The notes beneath the pieces were generated by a model. That model searched no databases. It was not told where the DNA came from and was given only the letters and a program-made list of their open reading frames with translations. Shown one piece after another: positions 17,163 to 25,307 of a stretch of 43,287 bases of DNA (its first letter is position 1; each line of letters starts with the position of its first letter). The translations under genes were made by a program, and so were the position numbers. The stretch comes from Chitinophagaceae bacterium (GTDB lineage: Bacteria; Bacteroidota; Bacteroidia; Chitinophagales; Chitinophagaceae). The stretch covers positions 1 through 43,287 of the forward strand of contig CANBSW010000016.1 in the NCBI GenBank assembly GCA_947372235.1. Direction: 5' to 3'.

Positions 17163-18521
17163 TTATTGGGTGATCTGTTTTGCGAAAGTAAGCATATCTA
17201 AGCCATCATAGTTGCCACTACTCATTAAAACTAAATTTGACTTACTGTATGATTGTTTTTGCAGCCAGTTCCATAATTCATTCTTATCAGTCATAACCAG
17301 TAATCCGGGTTTACCAAAACCTTCAATTACTTTATCAGCGGGAAGATCGGGCATACGTTTCAGTTCCAGTGCATGTTTTGAATAAAAGACGACAGCATTA
17401 TCCGCTTTATCCATTGCTCCCTTATATTCGAGCATAAACTGTTCATTCAAACTGCTGTAGGTATGTAATTCGAGAATACCGATCAATTTTCTGGCGGGGT
17501 ATTGCTGTTTTACTGCTTCAATAGTAGCTTTTACTTTACTGGGGGCATGGGCAAAATCTCTGTAAACATTGGTAGTTTCATTGGAGGCCAGTAATTCCAA
17601 ACGTTTGGCTGCACCGGTAAATGTGGCGATAGCTTTTACAAAATCAGCCGCAGTTACACCCAATTCCTTACAGGCATAATAAGCAGCTTGTAAATTCATC
17701 AGGTTATGATTTCCGAAAACACGCAAAGGGCCGGTAGCATTTTCTATTGTGACTTCTGTTTTACCATGGTTGATGGTATGTTCCGGAACACCATAAGCCT
17801 GATAGCGAATATCATCCCGCAGATTTTCTTCCACCAGTTTTTTTAATACGGGATCTGATTCATTATAGATCAGCAAACCATTTTTTTCGATCTTATTAAT
17901 GAAAATGATAAACTGCTCCAGGTAAAATTCAAAAGTGGGGAATACATTGATATGATCCCATGCAATTCCTGTAAGGATAGCCACATGTGGAAACAGGAAA
18001 TGGAATTTAGGTTTGCGTTCAATAGCACTGGCGGGATATTCATCTCCTTCACAAATAATCACAGGCGCATCGGTAATATTTACAGATTGATCAAAACCAT
18101 CCAATCGGGCACCAACCAGGTAGTCAAAATCTTTCCCAAGATGCCGCAGCACATGCATGATCATACTCGTGGTAGTGGTTTTACCATGACTTCCGCCAAC
18201 CACTACCCTTTTCTTGGTCTGACTTTCATGGTAAATGTATTCAGGGAAAGAATAGATTTTTAATCCAAGGTCTTTGGCCTTTTGTATTTCTGGATTATCA
18301 TTCTTGGCGTGCATACCAAGGATCACAGCGTCTAAATCATTGGTAATCAGTTCAGGTTGCCAGCCAATCTCCCCGGGAAGTAGTCCTTCCAAAGCCAGAT
18401 TAGATTTTGCCGGCTCAAATATTTCATCGTCTGTACCGGTAACCTGGTAGCCCTTCCGGTGTAAAGCAATCGCCAATTGGTGCATTACACTGCCACCAAT
18501 TGAAATAAAATGAACCCGCAT
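17163..18521 (-). CDS. mpl: UDP-N-acetylmuramate:L-alanyl-gamma-D-glutamyl-meso-diaminopimelate ligase
   Basis: A Mur ligase of 452 residues that reattaches the recycled murein tripeptide to UDP-MurNAc in the cytoplasm. The N-terminal Rossmann part reads MRVHFISIGGSVMHQLAIAL; Mpl has GGS/GIxG here and MurC is similar. The ATP-binding loop is VVVGGSHGKTTTTSMI (about residues 107-122), and the central domain includes EGDEYPAS, which is characteristic of Mpl (MurC has EADESD). The late motif YRDFAHAPSKVKATIEAV matches the C-terminal substrate domain. The length fits Mpl. It is followed at 17 bp by the exonuclease gene. Confidence 0.9.
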   Translation of the reverse strand: MRVHFISIGGSVMHQLAIALHRKGYQVTGTDDEIFEPAKSNLALEGLLPGEIGWQPELITNDLDAVILGMHAKNDNPEIQKAKDLGLKIYSFPEYIYHESQTKKRVVVGGSHGKTTTTSMIMHVLRHLGKDFDYLVGARLDGFDQSVNITDAPVIICEGDEYPASAIERKPKFHFLFPHVAILTGIAWDHINVFPTFEFYLEQFIIFINKIEKNGLLIYNESDPVLKKLVEENLRDDIRYQAYGVPEHTINHGKTEVTIENATGPLRVFGNHNLMNLQAAYYACKELGVTAADFVKAIATFTGAAKRLELLASNETTNVYRDFAHAPSKVKATIEAVKQQYPARKLIGILELHTYSSLNEQFMLEYKGAMDKADNAVVFYSKHALELKRMPDLPADKVIEGFGKPGLLVMTDKNELWNWLQKQSYSKSNLVLMSSGNYDGLDMLTFAKQITQ

Positions 18522-18597
18522 ACGTTATTATTTAGTGCTGAAACGACAAATTAACAAAATCTGTGTGCCCGAAAGGCAACGTTTACAGATGAAAGTT

Positions 18598-18605
18598 TAT
18601 CTTTG
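18598..18605 (+). promoter_or_regulatory. Candidate -7 promoter element (TATCTTTG)
   Basis: Exact match to the Bacteroidota -7 consensus TAnnTTTG, 44 bp before the ATG of the small lipoprotein gene at 18650. A good TTTG at -33 is not obvious (only gTTTa at 18581-18585, too close), so this is a weak call. Confidence 0.4.
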
Positions 18606-18649
18606 ATGTAACGCAAAATACAGCCTAATCCCTTATTTAAACAAGAAGC

Positions 18650-18766
18650 ATGAAAAAGATTGCCGTTTTATTCCTCACATTTTTAGTTGTTGCAGTAGTG
18701 TTTACCTCCTGCGCACCTTCCAGAAAAGGTTGCCCTACAACCAATCCTAAATATTTCAGGCAATAA
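18650..18766 (+). CDS. Very small lipoprotein (38 residues)
   Basis: A short open frame that encodes a basic start, a long hydrophobic core and a lipobox, VVFTSC, followed by a 17-residue tail APSRKGCPTTNPKYFRQ. The lipid-modified cysteine would be residue 21. Only a short peptide would remain outside the membrane. Two facts support a real gene: the strong lipoprotein architecture in so short a frame, and a TATCTTTG promoter-like element 44 bp upstream. Function is unknown. It is encoded 49 bp before the YtxJ-like gene and may share its transcript. Similar tiny lipoproteins ending in CPTxxxxx-type tails occur in Bacteroidota. Confidence 0.7.
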   Translation: MKKIAVLFLTFLVVAVVFTSCAPSRKGCPTTNPKYFRQ

Positions 18767-18815
18767 TTTTTTGAACAAAGATTTTGTCTTTGCACCATTA
18801 TTCTAAAAGGCGTTA

Positions 18816-19151
18816 ATGAACTGGATTCCCCTAATCAACAAAGAACAACTCTCAGAAATAGTAGAAAAATCCTCCATCGTTCCACAGGTAATTTTTAAAC
18901 ACAGTTCGCGTTGTGGTACCAGCAGTATGGTATTAAGCAGGCTGGAAAGATCTGAAACTCCTGAAAAAATTGATTTCTATTTTTTAGATCTATTGAGTTA
19001 CCGTAACATTTCTGCAGAAATTGCAGAGAAGTTTCATGTATATCATGAATCGCCACAAATATTGCTGATCAAAAATGGCGAATGTACTTATGATGAAAGC
19101 CATATGGGTATTAGTATGGATGAATTGACGGAGGAAGCTGCTAAGAATTAG
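18816..19151 (+). CDS. ytxJ: YtxJ-like bacillithiol-system redox protein
   Basis: A 111-residue thioredoxin-fold protein of the YtxJ family (monothiol bacilliredoxin-like), which in known members works with bacillithiol. The recognised pattern is VIFKHSSRCGTSSMVLSRLE, with a single cysteine in the active loop (residue 33), then FYFLDLLSYRNISAEIAEKF and HESPQILLIKNGE, where SPQ is the conserved cis-proline region. Bacillithiol is made by many Bacteroidota, so the context is plausible, but no bsh genes are in the window. The start at 18816 aligns with the family. It ends directly at a long hairpin (19152-19254). Confidence 0.85.
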   Translation: MNWIPLINKEQLSEIVEKSSIVPQVIFKHSSRCGTSSMVLSRLERSETPEKIDFYFLDLLSYRNISAEIAEKFHVYHESPQILLIKNGECTYDESHMGISMDELTEEAAKN

Positions 19152-19254
19152 TTTATTTGAAACACATAAGGACATAGGATAAGAAAAAGGGCATATAGCA
19201 TTGAATACTATGTGAACTTTTGCCTAACCTATGTCCTTATGTGCTTCAAATAAA
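19152..19254. repeat. Long inverted repeat after ytxJ
   Basis: tttatttgaaacacataagg (from 19152) pairs with ccttatgtgcttcaaataaa (ending 19254), and the arms continue inward for about 27 bp with one bulged mismatch (aaacac against gtgcttc). The intervening 48 bp form a loop. The left arm starts in the bases just after the stop codon. It may act as terminator and as a repeat family member. Bases 19255-19405 show nothing further. Confidence 0.75.
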
Positions 19255-19405
19255 TGATCTTAGTAATCTAAGCTCTTTTATTGTTATATCAACTATTGCC
19301 CATAACCAATTACAATAGCATTTACACAACCATTCGTATAAAATGTAACCCACAAAGTAATAACTGATTGATTATTCAGCATCTTTGCCCACTAATTAGA
19401 AGTAC

Positions 19406-20200
19406 ATGGAAATTGCAGGCTATTTTGCTGCTTTATTGATAGGGATCTCGCTCGGATTAATTGGAGGCGGGGGCTCTATTTTAACCATTCCGGTACTTGT
19501 TTATCTTTTCAATATTCAGCCGACCATTGCTACGGGGTATTCTTTATTTATTGTAGGATGCAGCAGTTTGGCGGGTGCCTGGAAAAATTACAGAAAAGGG
19601 AATATCAATTTTAAAGCAGCCTTTTATTTTGGAATCTCTTCTATCATTACCGTTGTATTGATCCGCAAATTTTTAGTGCCTGTTATTCCTGAACACCTTT
19701 TTGTAAGCGGATCTTTTACCGTTACAAAATCATTGCTCACGATGTTGTTGTTTGCGGTGGTGATGATCATTGCTTCATTGAATATGATCAGAAAAGATAT
19801 TATTCAACAGGAAGAAGAGGCTGATAATCCCATTCATCTTACCAAAGCATTGTTCAGAGGCATTCAGGTAGGTATACTTACAGGGCTTCTTGGAGCAGGT
19901 GGCGGCTTTATTATTATCCCTGTTTTGATCTTTTCCTTTCATTTAAAAATGAAGGAAGCAATAGGTACATCGCTGCTGATCATTGCTATGAATTCTTTGT
20001 TTGGTTTTGCAGGCGATCTCTTTCATCACCAATTCAATTGGTCGTTATTATTGCCTATTACTGCGATTGCTATTACAGGAACATTTATTGGCAGAAAGAT
20101 GGGAGAAACTATTTCCGGAGAAAAATTAAAAAAAGGATTTGGCTGGTTTGTATTGGTGATGGGGATCTATATTATTATTCATGAGTTGTTTGTGAAATAG
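19406..20200 (+). CDS. TauE/SafE family permease (sulfite exporter-like)
   Basis: A 264-residue inner-membrane protein of the TauE/SafE (DUF81) family with seven to eight hydrophobic segments and two internal repeats. Each repeat has the family glycine signature: SLGLIGGGGSILTIPVLVYL near the start and GLLGAGGGFIIIPVLIFSF near residue 160. Known members move sulfite, sulfonates, thiosulfate-derived or other organosulfur anions. The substrate here is not established. It lies next to an island with hydrogenase, YeeE/YedE and TsdA-like genes, which makes a sulfur anion a reasonable inference. No operon partner is encoded on the same strand nearby. Confidence 0.83.
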   Translation: MEIAGYFAALLIGISLGLIGGGGSILTIPVLVYLFNIQPTIATGYSLFIVGCSSLAGAWKNYRKGNINFKAAFYFGISSIITVVLIRKFLVPVIPEHLFVSGSFTVTKSLLTMLLFAVVMIIASLNMIRKDIIQQEEEADNPIHLTKALFRGIQVGILTGLLGAGGGFIIIPVLIFSFHLKMKEAIGTSLLIIAMNSLFGFAGDLFHHQFNWSLLLPITAIAITGTFIGRKMGETISGEKLKKGFGWFVLVMGIYIIIHELFVK

Positions 20201-20250
20201 TAATATAGTTGGGATGTCCGGAAGTCGGAAAGCTTTTTTTAGCTATTTTC

Positions 20251-20733
20251 TTACAATACAGGTTCTAATACCTGCGTTTTTTTCAACAGATTTTTTATTT
20301 GTACAATTACATCAGGAACGATGGCTTCTATTTCTGGAGTTAGTTCTATGCCTTGTTGTTGGATAGATTCAATGCTTACAACGAAGAGATCTATCTCGGG
20401 CATTTTGTCTAATAACTGCAAGGCACTCACCATATCTTTTAATCCGATATCGTGAGTGCTCATGGCAGGCGGAAAGTCTTTTGCGAATTTTGGTTTGATC
20501 ATGCGGATGGTTCCGGGTTTATTTCCATCCAATGTTGCATCGATCAATATCACGTGATCAAAATTTTCGAGGTACGACAGTAAATGAAATCCCCCTGTAC
20601 CTCCATCGATCACTTCTACTCCATCCAACCCATCTTCGCGTTCCAGTCTGTTGGCCACATGAACCCCAATACCTTCATCGCCCATTAAATAATTACCGAT
20701 ACCTAAGATAAGGGTTGATTTTTGCTGACTCAT
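20251..20733 (-). CDS. hyaD: [NiFe]-hydrogenase maturation protease
   Basis: A 160-residue endopeptidase of the HyaD/HybD/HupD family that removes the C-terminal tail of the hydrogenase large subunit after nickel insertion. Key parts are ILGIGNYLMGDEGIGVHV, in which the glutamate binds nickel, VEVIDGGTGGFHLL with the second metal ligand aspartate, and STHDIGLKDMV with the third ligand histidine. It is the last gene of the hydrogenase operon, about 200 bp after the cytochrome gene, with a repeat in that gap. Its presence agrees with the 17-residue tail after DPCMACSVH in the large subunit. Confidence 0.92.
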   Translation of the reverse strand: MSQQKSTLILGIGNYLMGDEGIGVHVANRLEREDGLDGVEVIDGGTGGFHLLSYLENFDHVILIDATLDGNKPGTIRMIKPKFAKDFPPAMSTHDIGLKDMVSALQLLDKMPEIDLFVVSIESIQQQGIELTPEIEAIVPDVIVQIKNLLKKTQVLEPVL

Positions 20734-20771
20734 GTAACCAGATTTTAAGTACTATATAACTAAATTTATTT

Positions 20772-20891
20772 CTCTGCGTAAACTCTGCTACTCCGCGCCT
20801 CCGCGGTGAAAAGCTCTCCGTCATTAACTTGCTCGTTCAAGACAAATGTTTTTTCACTGCAGAGAACAAGAGATGCAGAGTAACCGCAGAG
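20772..20891. repeat. Imperfect palindromic repeat within the hydrogenase operon
   Basis: ctctgcg (20772-20778) pairs with cgcagag (20885-20891). Inner arms, aactctgctactccgc and ggtgaaaa, pair roughly with ttttcactgcagagaac and gatgcagagtaac. It resembles the 'ctctgcgtaaactctgc' type of Bacteroidota intergenic repeat. It separates the cytochrome gene from the maturation protease gene, and could reduce read-through into the protease gene. Confidence 0.7.
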
Positions 20892-20930
20892 AGATTATTT
20901 ATAATAGGACTACTTTACAAATAATACATT

Positions 20931-21671
20931 CTACTTTTTTTCAGGATTTGGAGTCTGGTGTTTGTTCTGTTCAAACACATCTTCTTCAATAAATTTCCAT
21001 CCGCCACCCATGCTGCTGATCTCTCCTCTTCCTTCAACATAATCGTGATAGAATACAAGGTAAACATGAATAACAGCGAAGAGAATAAAGAACCACATAG
21101 ACCAGTGATGGATCTGCCTTGTAAGAATATCACCACCAAAAACAGCCGGCACCCATGCAAACAATTTAGGAAACCACCAGCCACTCATAGATGCATATAA
21201 ACCAAAGCCTGTTAAGCATTGTATCAAAAAAGCAAAAAAGGTTAGGAAATAAATAAACCCTGCCATTGCATTGTGTCCAACACTCAGGTGATCCTGTTGT
21301 TTTCCATTTTTGCGAAGCATCAGGATATCGATCTTAAATACTTTCCACATTTCAGAAAAAAATCGGCGTGAGGTAGGAATGAACTGTTTCCAGTTGGCGT
21401 ATTTATTTCCAACAAATCCCCAATACAAACGAAACAGAAAATTAAAGAAGAACAAATAAGCCGCTGCAAAATGGATATACCTGAACCAGCCCATGGTATA
21501 ACGGTTGGCGGCTTCCTGGTTGCTTAATAAGGCCAGCGGATTGGCGATATAAAAACCGGTAATGATCAATGCTATGATTACACCTGCATTTAACCAGTGA
21601 TAAAATCGTACAGGCAATTCCCAAACATACACCCGGCGAAGCCTGTGGATATGCAAATATTTTTTTGCCAT
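20931..21671 (-). CDS. hyaC: [NiFe]-hydrogenase cytochrome b subunit
   Basis: A 246-residue diheme b-type cytochrome that anchors the hydrogenase in the inner membrane and passes electrons to quinone. Four hydrophobic helices are visible. Helix 1 follows YVWELPVRFYHWLNAGVI with a heme histidine, helix 2 contains FRYIHFAAAYLFFFNFL, and helices 3 and 4 include GFIYFLTFFAFLIQCLTG and IHHWSMWFFILFAVIHVYLV. The end, YHDYVEGRGEISSMGGGWKF, is characteristic of the HyaC/HupC family. The gene starts 16 bp after the large-subunit stop, in operon order small, large, cytochrome. Confidence 0.92.
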   Translation of the reverse strand: MAKKYLHIHRLRRVYVWELPVRFYHWLNAGVIIALIITGFYIANPLALLSNQEAANRYTMGWFRYIHFAAAYLFFFNFLFRLYWGFVGNKYANWKQFIPTSRRFFSEMWKVFKIDILMLRKNGKQQDHLSVGHNAMAGFIYFLTFFAFLIQCLTGFGLYASMSGWWFPKLFAWVPAVFGGDILTRQIHHWSMWFFILFAVIHVYLVFYHDYVEGRGEISSMGGGWKFIEEDVFEQNKHQTPNPEKK

Positions 21672-21687
21672 AAAAAATGTTTAAATG

Positions 21688-23412
21688 TTAATCGCCCAAT
21701 ACATTAAATCTGCTGATGGTTTTTCCTTCTTCATCATACAGGTGAACACTACATGCCATACATGGATCGAAACTGTGAATGGTTCTCAGTATTTCCAATG
21801 GCTGTTTTTCATCAGCCACAGGCGTATCGATCAATGATGCTTCGTATGCCGACATCTGTCCTTTATGATCTCTCGGAGAAGCATTCCATGTAGTAGGAAC
21901 CACCAGTTGGTAATTTGCAATTTTCTGATCTTCAATATTGATCCAGTGTGCCAGTGCTCCGCGTGGAGCTTCTGTATGGCCCACACCCAGTGCGGTTTTT
22001 GGCCATGTTGCCGGATCAAACTTGCTCATCTCTGCCATCCTTGTATCACCGTTTTTAATATTGGCAAGTAACTGATCGTAAAACTCAATTCCCCACTGTG
22101 CGGTTAAAATACTTTCCAATCCGCGTGCAGCTGTTCTTCCCAATGTTGAGAATAATGCGGCTACAGGTACATTCAGATCTTTCAATGCTTTATCTACCAC
22201 CGCTTTAAAGTCTTCTCTTCCTCTTGCATAACCAACTAACACACGTGCCAGTGGTCCTACTTCCATTGCATTGCCTTTCCAACGTGGTGTTTTTAAATAG
22301 CTGTATTTATGATCTGTTTCCAGATGTTCAAATGGAGGTTTAGGCCCGGTGTATTTTACTTTGCTTTCACCTTTCCATGGATGCAATCCTTTGGCATCTC
22401 CTTCTTTGTATTCGTACCATGAGTGAGTGATGAATTCCTGTACCTCATCCTCTTTTTTCAGATCAACATCATAAAGTTTCGTGATGTCTTTATTAAGAAT
22501 AGCACCTGCAGGAAATTTGTAACTCGACATATCGCGATAACCATTCGTTGGAAGATCACCATACACCAAATAGTTTCCTAATCCACCACCGATTGCACCC
22601 CAGTCTTTATAGAAAGAAGCAATCGCCATCAGATCAGGAATATATACCTGCTCTACAAATTCTTTTCCCTGCTTTAATAACTGGCCAACATGGGCAAGTC
22701 TTTCCGCATTTAATCCACTCACATCATCAATACTAATTGCACAAGCCATCCCACCCACTAAATAATTAGGGTGTGGATTTTTACCGCCAAATATTGCATG
22801 CACTTTTACAATTTCTTTCTGCCATTCCAATGCTTCCAAATAGTGAGCAAGTCCGATCAGGTTTACTTCTGCAGGCAATTTGTAAGCCGGATGTCCCCAA
22901 TAACCATTGGAAAAAATTCCTAACTGACCACTGTCAACAAATTTTTTAATTCTTGTTTGAATATCACTGAAATACCCCGGAGAACTTTTGGGCCATTTGG
23001 AAATACTCTGTGCCAGTTCAGATGTTTTTTTAGGATCTGCTTTTAAAGCATTCACCACATCTACCCAGTCCATCGCATGCAAATGATAAAAGTGAACTAC
23101 GTGGTCATGAATGTATTGTGTGCAGAACATGATATTACGAACCAGTTCTGCATTTGGCGGAACCACAATATCCAATGCATCTTCCACACAACGCACAGAA
23201 GTGAGTGAGTGGATGGATGTACAAACGCCACAAACCCTTCCCACAAATGCCCAGGCATCTTTGGGATCTCTGCCGCGTAAAATTTCTTCGAGCAGGCGAA
23301 CCATGGTACCGCTGCTGAATGCGTCTTTTATTTTTCCGTTTTCAATATCTGCTTCAATGCGTAGGTGACCTTCAATACGTGTGATTGGGTCAACAACAAT
23401 TCTTTTACTCAT
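21688..23412 (-). CDS. hyaB: [NiFe]-hydrogenase large subunit
   Basis: A 574-residue catalytic subunit carrying the NiFe(CN)2CO centre. N-terminal ligand motif: RVCGVCTSIHSLTS (Cys61 and Cys64). C-terminal ligand motif: DPCMACSVH (Cys551 and Cys554). After His557 comes a 17-residue tail, LYDEEGKTISRFNVLGD, which the maturation protease would remove. RIEGHLRIEADIENG near residue 12 is the family N-terminus. Together with the Tat signal and oxygen-tolerance cysteines in the small subunit, this is a membrane-bound uptake enzyme of the group 1 type. The small-subunit gene ends 30 bp upstream. Confidence 0.95.
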   Translation of the reverse strand: MSKRIVVDPITRIEGHLRIEADIENGKIKDAFSSGTMVRLLEEILRGRDPKDAWAFVGRVCGVCTSIHSLTSVRCVEDALDIVVPPNAELVRNIMFCTQYIHDHVVHFYHLHAMDWVDVVNALKADPKKTSELAQSISKWPKSSPGYFSDIQTRIKKFVDSGQLGIFSNGYWGHPAYKLPAEVNLIGLAHYLEALEWQKEIVKVHAIFGGKNPHPNYLVGGMACAISIDDVSGLNAERLAHVGQLLKQGKEFVEQVYIPDLMAIASFYKDWGAIGGGLGNYLVYGDLPTNGYRDMSSYKFPAGAILNKDITKLYDVDLKKEDEVQEFITHSWYEYKEGDAKGLHPWKGESKVKYTGPKPPFEHLETDHKYSYLKTPRWKGNAMEVGPLARVLVGYARGREDFKAVVDKALKDLNVPVAALFSTLGRTAARGLESILTAQWGIEFYDQLLANIKNGDTRMAEMSKFDPATWPKTALGVGHTEAPRGALAHWINIEDQKIANYQLVVPTTWNASPRDHKGQMSAYEASLIDTPVADEKQPLEILRTIHSFDPCMACSVHLYDEEGKTISRFNVLGD

Positions 23413-23442
23413 ATAACTGATTAAAAGGTTAGTTAATTAAGA

Positions 23443-24570
23443 TTAGGATTCCAGTTCATGTTCACTCAGTTTGCCTTCCTCTTCGTGTTTATGAATGAGT
23501 GTGGATTTACCGATATTGGTAGCGATGGCATGTCCTGCAATGGCAACACCTGTTCCCACCAATGCAATTTTACCTAGCGTATCTGCATCTGATTCTATAC
23601 CAAAGCCGGCAAAAGCAGAACCTCTTTCATAGAATCGTCCATTATCCCAGAAATTTTCTTCGCTACAACCAATACAAGGATGGCCTGATTGAATTGGGAA
23701 ACTGGTTCCTCCATTCCATTTTGTTACACCACATGCATTGTAAGTGGATGGCCCTTTACAGCCTACTTTATAGAGGCAATATCCTTTCTTGGCATTTTCA
23801 TCATCAAAGGTTTCAACAAACAAACCGGCATCGTAGTATGGACGACGATAACAGGAATCGTGAACACGCTTACTGTAGAAAGCTTTTGGTCTTCCTAATC
23901 TGTCTAATTCGGGAATTCTTCCAAATGTTAAATAGTGAACGATCACACCAGCCATTACTTCACCAATTGGAGGACAGCCCGGTACTTTAATAATGGGTTT
24001 GTTCTTAATGATCTTATGAATAGGTGTAGCACCTGTAGGATTTGGTTTGGCAGACTGTACACAACCATTGCTGGCACAACTGCCCCATGCGATAATGGCT
24101 GCAGCACCTTCAGAAACTTCTTCCAGGATCTGAAGTGATGTTTTTCCACCGATCATACAATACACACCATCTGCACCCAGTGGAACACTACCTTCCACAC
24201 AAAGGATGTATTTGCCTTTGTATTTGGTCATGGTGTTTTTGAGTGCATCTTCTGCCTGTGTGCCTGATGCAGCCATCAATGTTTCTGTGTAATCGAGCGA
24301 GATCTTATCGAGTAAGATATCTGCTACAATAGGGTGAGAAGAACGGATAAAACTTTCGCTGCAACAGGTACATTCCTGAAAGTGAAGCCAGATCACCGGT
24401 AATCTCGGTTGGGTTTCCAATGCTTTGGTAACCTGCCCGATGGCAGATTGTTCAAGCCCGATAAAAGCGGTCATCATACTTACAAACTTTACAAAATCGC
24501 GGCGGGAGTATCCTTTTCTTTGAACCTCCTCATAATAAGTAGGTTGTTGTGGAAGCACATCGTTAGTCAT
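23443..24570 (-). CDS. hyaA: [NiFe]-hydrogenase small subunit, oxygen-tolerant type
   Basis: A 375-residue iron-sulfur subunit exported by the Tat system: [12 protein letters not shown] at residues 22-33. The proximal-cluster cysteines are Cys67, Cys69 and Cys70 (QECTCCSES), Cys165 and Cys170 (WGSCASNGC), and Cys199 (VPGCPPIGE). With a constant offset of 50 these are exactly C17, C19, C20, C115, C120 and C149 of E. coli Hyd-1, whose two extra cysteines (19 and 120) give the [4Fe-3S] cluster and oxygen tolerance. Medial and distal cluster residues follow ([23 protein letters not shown]). A C-terminal membrane helix (about 330-350, [20 protein letters not shown]) anchors it. The start is the ATG at 24570, 33 bp inside a TTG alternative. 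Confidence 0.95.
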   Translation of the reverse strand: MTNDVLPQQPTYYEEVQRKGYSRRDFVKFVSMMTAFIGLEQSAIGQVTKALETQPRLPVIWLHFQECTCCSESFIRSSHPIVADILLDKISLDYTETLMAASGTQAEDALKNTMTKYKGKYILCVEGSVPLGADGVYCMIGGKTSLQILEEVSEGAAAIIAWGSCASNGCVQSAKPNPTGATPIHKIIKNKPIIKVPGCPPIGEVMAGVIVHYLTFGRIPELDRLGRPKAFYSKRVHDSCYRRPYYDAGLFVETFDDENAKKGYCLYKVGCKGPSTYNACGVTKWNGGTSFPIQSGHPCIGCSEENFWDNGRFYERGSAFAGFGIESDADTLGKIALVGTGVAIAGHAIATNIGKSTLIHKHEEEGKLSEHELES

Positions 24571-24600
24571 GCTGTCTGATTTAAAAGGTGAAAGGGAAAC

Positions 24601-24608
24601 CAAATGTA
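24601..24608 (-). promoter_or_regulatory. Candidate -7 element for the hydrogenase operon (TACATTTG)
   Basis: Read on the minus strand, the bases give TACATTTG, an exact match to TAnnTTTG, 31 bp before the hyaA ATG. It implies a leader of about 25 nt. No clear TTTG lies at the expected -33 distance. Confidence 0.4.
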
Positions 24609-24639
24609 AATCCGGTGTTTAGTCATTAATATGCTAATT

Positions 24640-24657
24640 GTCATAAGCAAACATGAC
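24640..24657. promoter_or_regulatory. Candidate operator between the divergent hydrogenase and hyp operons
   Basis: A perfect inverted repeat, GTCAT-(8)-ATGAC, centred at 24648-24649, roughly midway between the ATG codons of hyaA (24570) and of the first gene of the hyp operon (24717). A further agtcat at 24621-24626 pairs with atgact at 24653-24658. The size fits a dimeric regulator, but I do not recognise a known site. Confidence 0.35.
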
Positions 24658-24716
24658 TTTTATCATAAAACCCGTTTTCAATTCAGTTTAATATTGTATC
24701 CGTAAAAACCTTACAT

Positions 24717-24929
24717 ATGAAAAAAATTGCTCTTCTTTTAAGCCTTTCGTTTATTGTTGTTGCACCGTTAATTTCATTTGCACATCCCGGACATGGCGGA
24801 ACGGATGGCTACACCATCATCCACTATTTTATAGAACCCATGCATGCTTTTGTAACACTGGGTATCATTGCTGCCACTGTTGTATGCGTGAAACTTGCCG
24901 GTACCAAAAAAGAATCTAACCAGGAATAA
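24717..24929 (+). CDS. Small exported membrane protein with an HPGHGG N-terminus
   Basis: A 70-residue protein of unknown function. A signal peptide (residues 1-22) is followed immediately by HPGHGGTDGYTIIHYFIEPMHA, then one membrane helix (about 45-62, FVTLGIIAATVVCVKLAG) and a charged end. If the signal is cleaved the mature protein starts HPGHGG, which resembles the histidine-rich start of HupE/UreJ nickel transporters, though this protein is far shorter. It is the first gene of the hyp operon and ends 3 bp before hypA. A role in metal binding near the hydrogenase is an inference from position and histidines only. Confidence 0.8.
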   Translation: MKKIALLLSLSFIVVAPLISFAHPGHGGTDGYTIIHYFIEPMHAFVTLGIIAATVVCVKLAGTKKESNQE

Positions 24930-24932
24930 ACG

Positions 24933-25274
24933 ATGCATGAACTGTCTATTGTAATGAGCATTATTGGTATTGCCGGAGAACAGGCAAAACAGGCTAACGC
25001 TACTATAGTAGATGAAATAGAACTGGATATCGGAACCCTTAGCGGTATTGAAATGAATGCTTTGGATTTTGCCTGGGATCAGGCTGTTAAACAAACCATT
25101 CTTGAAAATACCGAAAGAAAGATCAACCGGATAGAAGCCAAAGCCAAATGCCTCGATTGCGAAGCTGAATTTAATATTCAACATTTATACGATGCCTGTC
25201 CTGTTTGTGGTGAACATTTTTTAAATATCCTGCAGGGCAAGGAATTAAGGGTGAAATCATTAGTGGTTTCATAG
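24933..25274 (+). CDS. hypA: Hydrogenase nickel metallochaperone HypA
   Basis: A 113-residue nickel chaperone for the large subunit. The N-terminus MHELSIVMSII contains the nickel-binding Met-His-Glu, and the zinc site is two CxxC motifs, CLDCEAEF and CPVCGEHF. VDEIELDIGTLSGIEMNALDFAW is the family core. It works together with HypB, encoded 33 bp downstream. Three bases separate it from the preceding small gene, so transcription and probably translation are coupled. Confidence 0.95.
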   Translation: MHELSIVMSIIGIAGEQAKQANATIVDEIELDIGTLSGIEMNALDFAWDQAVKQTILENTERKINRIEAKAKCLDCEAEFNIQHLYDACPVCGEHFLNILQGKELRVKSLVVS

Positions 25275-25307
25275 ATTATTTTTTGTTCAAACATAAAACT
25301 CAATTGT

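Noticed and set aside
24571..24603. TTG start for the hydrogenase small subunit
   Set aside because: The ATG at 24570 leaves the Tat signal complete, and the TACATTTG promoter element lies directly upstream of the TTG, so the upstream extension is likely untranslated.
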